From contig JAJYJL010000571.1 in assembly GCA_021789565.1 (NCBI GenBank), forward strand, positions 1 through 6,054: a DNA stretch of 6,054 bases, in the 5' to 3' direction. Source of the stretch: Acidobacteriota bacterium (GTDB taxonomy: Bacteria > Acidobacteriota > Terriglobia > UBA7540). Under the pieces are notes generated by a model. The model saw only the letters and a program-made list of their open reading frames with translations, was not told the origin of the DNA and made no database searches. Made by a program: the position numbers and the translations under genes. Positions 5,707 to 6,054 of the stretch are shown one piece after another (the stretch's first letter is position 1; every line of letters starts with the position of its first letter).

Positions 5707-6054
5707 TCACCCTCGGCGCATGCGGTTTGGACGAAGAGTGAGCGTGCCATCGTCATTCAGTTTCTGGTGGCAGGCCCAGCGCACCGCATATCGCATGCCC
5801 TTTACTTCGATCTCTGCCTTCAGCTTCAGTCCCTGCCATGGGGTTCCTTTGGGCAGCACAAACTGCGCCTGCCGGATCTTTCCCGGCAGCGGATATCCCG
5901 GGTCGAGACACCCGCTCTTCAGCACCGTCCCTTCCGGTGTCTCAACGCTCACACGCAGAACGCCCGGAACGCCTGCGATGCCGTCATTCGCAAATCCGAT
6001 GATCAGGCCACCGTATCCTTCGTCTTCATAGCTCCAGATGAACGACGGCCTCAC
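5707..6054 (-). CDS. C-terminal part of an unrecognised protein (5' end outside window)
   Basis: The frame is open from the window edge to a TGA at 5707-5709 and gives 115 residues. A GTG sits exactly at the edge but is most likely an internal valine, since there is no room to see a ribosome site. The fragment looks beta-rich and soluble. It alternates hydrophobic and charged residues, has glycine/proline turns, and contains no membrane helix. Notable segments are WSYEDEGYGGLIIGFAND, a GCLDPGYPLPGK turn, and VRWACHQKLNDDG near the end; it has two cysteines. The composition resembles a C-terminal beta-sandwich of a larger, perhaps secreted, protein, but I cannot name a family. It is followed after 111 bp by the SGNH hydrolase in the same direction. 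Coding potential is supported by the coherent composition and by the co-directional layout. Confidence 0.75.
   Translation of the reverse strand: MRPSFIWSYEDEGYGGLIIGFANDGIAGVPGVLRVSVETPEGTVLKSGCLDPGYPLPGKIRQAQFVLPKGTPWQGLKLKAEIEVKGMRYAVRWACHQKLNDDGTLTLRPNRMRRG

Overview
The window is a GC-rich bacterial stretch (about 57-60 % G+C by eye). Every convincing gene lies on the minus strand, so transcription runs from high to low coordinates. No ribosomal or tRNA gene gives a firm taxonomic anchor. The combination of a secreted two-part SGNH hydrolase, a secreted type-B carboxylesterase and a small membrane zinc-ribbon protein beside core metabolic genes is reminiscent of Acidobacteriota (Terriglobia) or, less likely, Planctomycetota. 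This assignment is inference only.

Layout in transcription order: (1) 6054-5707, the C-terminal 115 residues of an unrecognised protein that enters from outside the window. (2) 5595-4204, an exported SGNH/GDSL hydrolase with a long C-terminal extension; the usual block V aspartate is replaced by glycine. (3) 4123-3443, deoxyribose-phosphate aldolase (deoC) with its catalytic residues intact. (4) 3399-2824, a four-helix membrane protein ending in a CxxC-x10-CxxC zinc ribbon. (5) 2696-1113, a secreted type-B carboxylesterase. (6) 925-1, the first 308 residues of the acetolactate synthase large subunit (ilvB), which runs out of the window.

Genes 1-5 are spaced 43-127 bp apart. I see no convincing intrinsic terminator between them, so some read-through is possible, but they do not form a textbook pathway. 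ilvB is set apart by a 187-bp gap holding the clearest regulatory structure in the window: a strong sigma70-type promoter (TTGACG, 17 bp, TATTCT) with a near-perfect 16-bp inverted repeat of TetR-family operator type three bases downstream of the -10 box, over the predicted transcription start. No TetR-type regulator is encoded here.

I found no CRISPR array, insertion sequence, tRNA, rRNA or phage gene, and no strong evidence for a new multi-gene system. The items most worth checking are the putative operator at ilvB and the altered catalytic motif of the SGNH protein.
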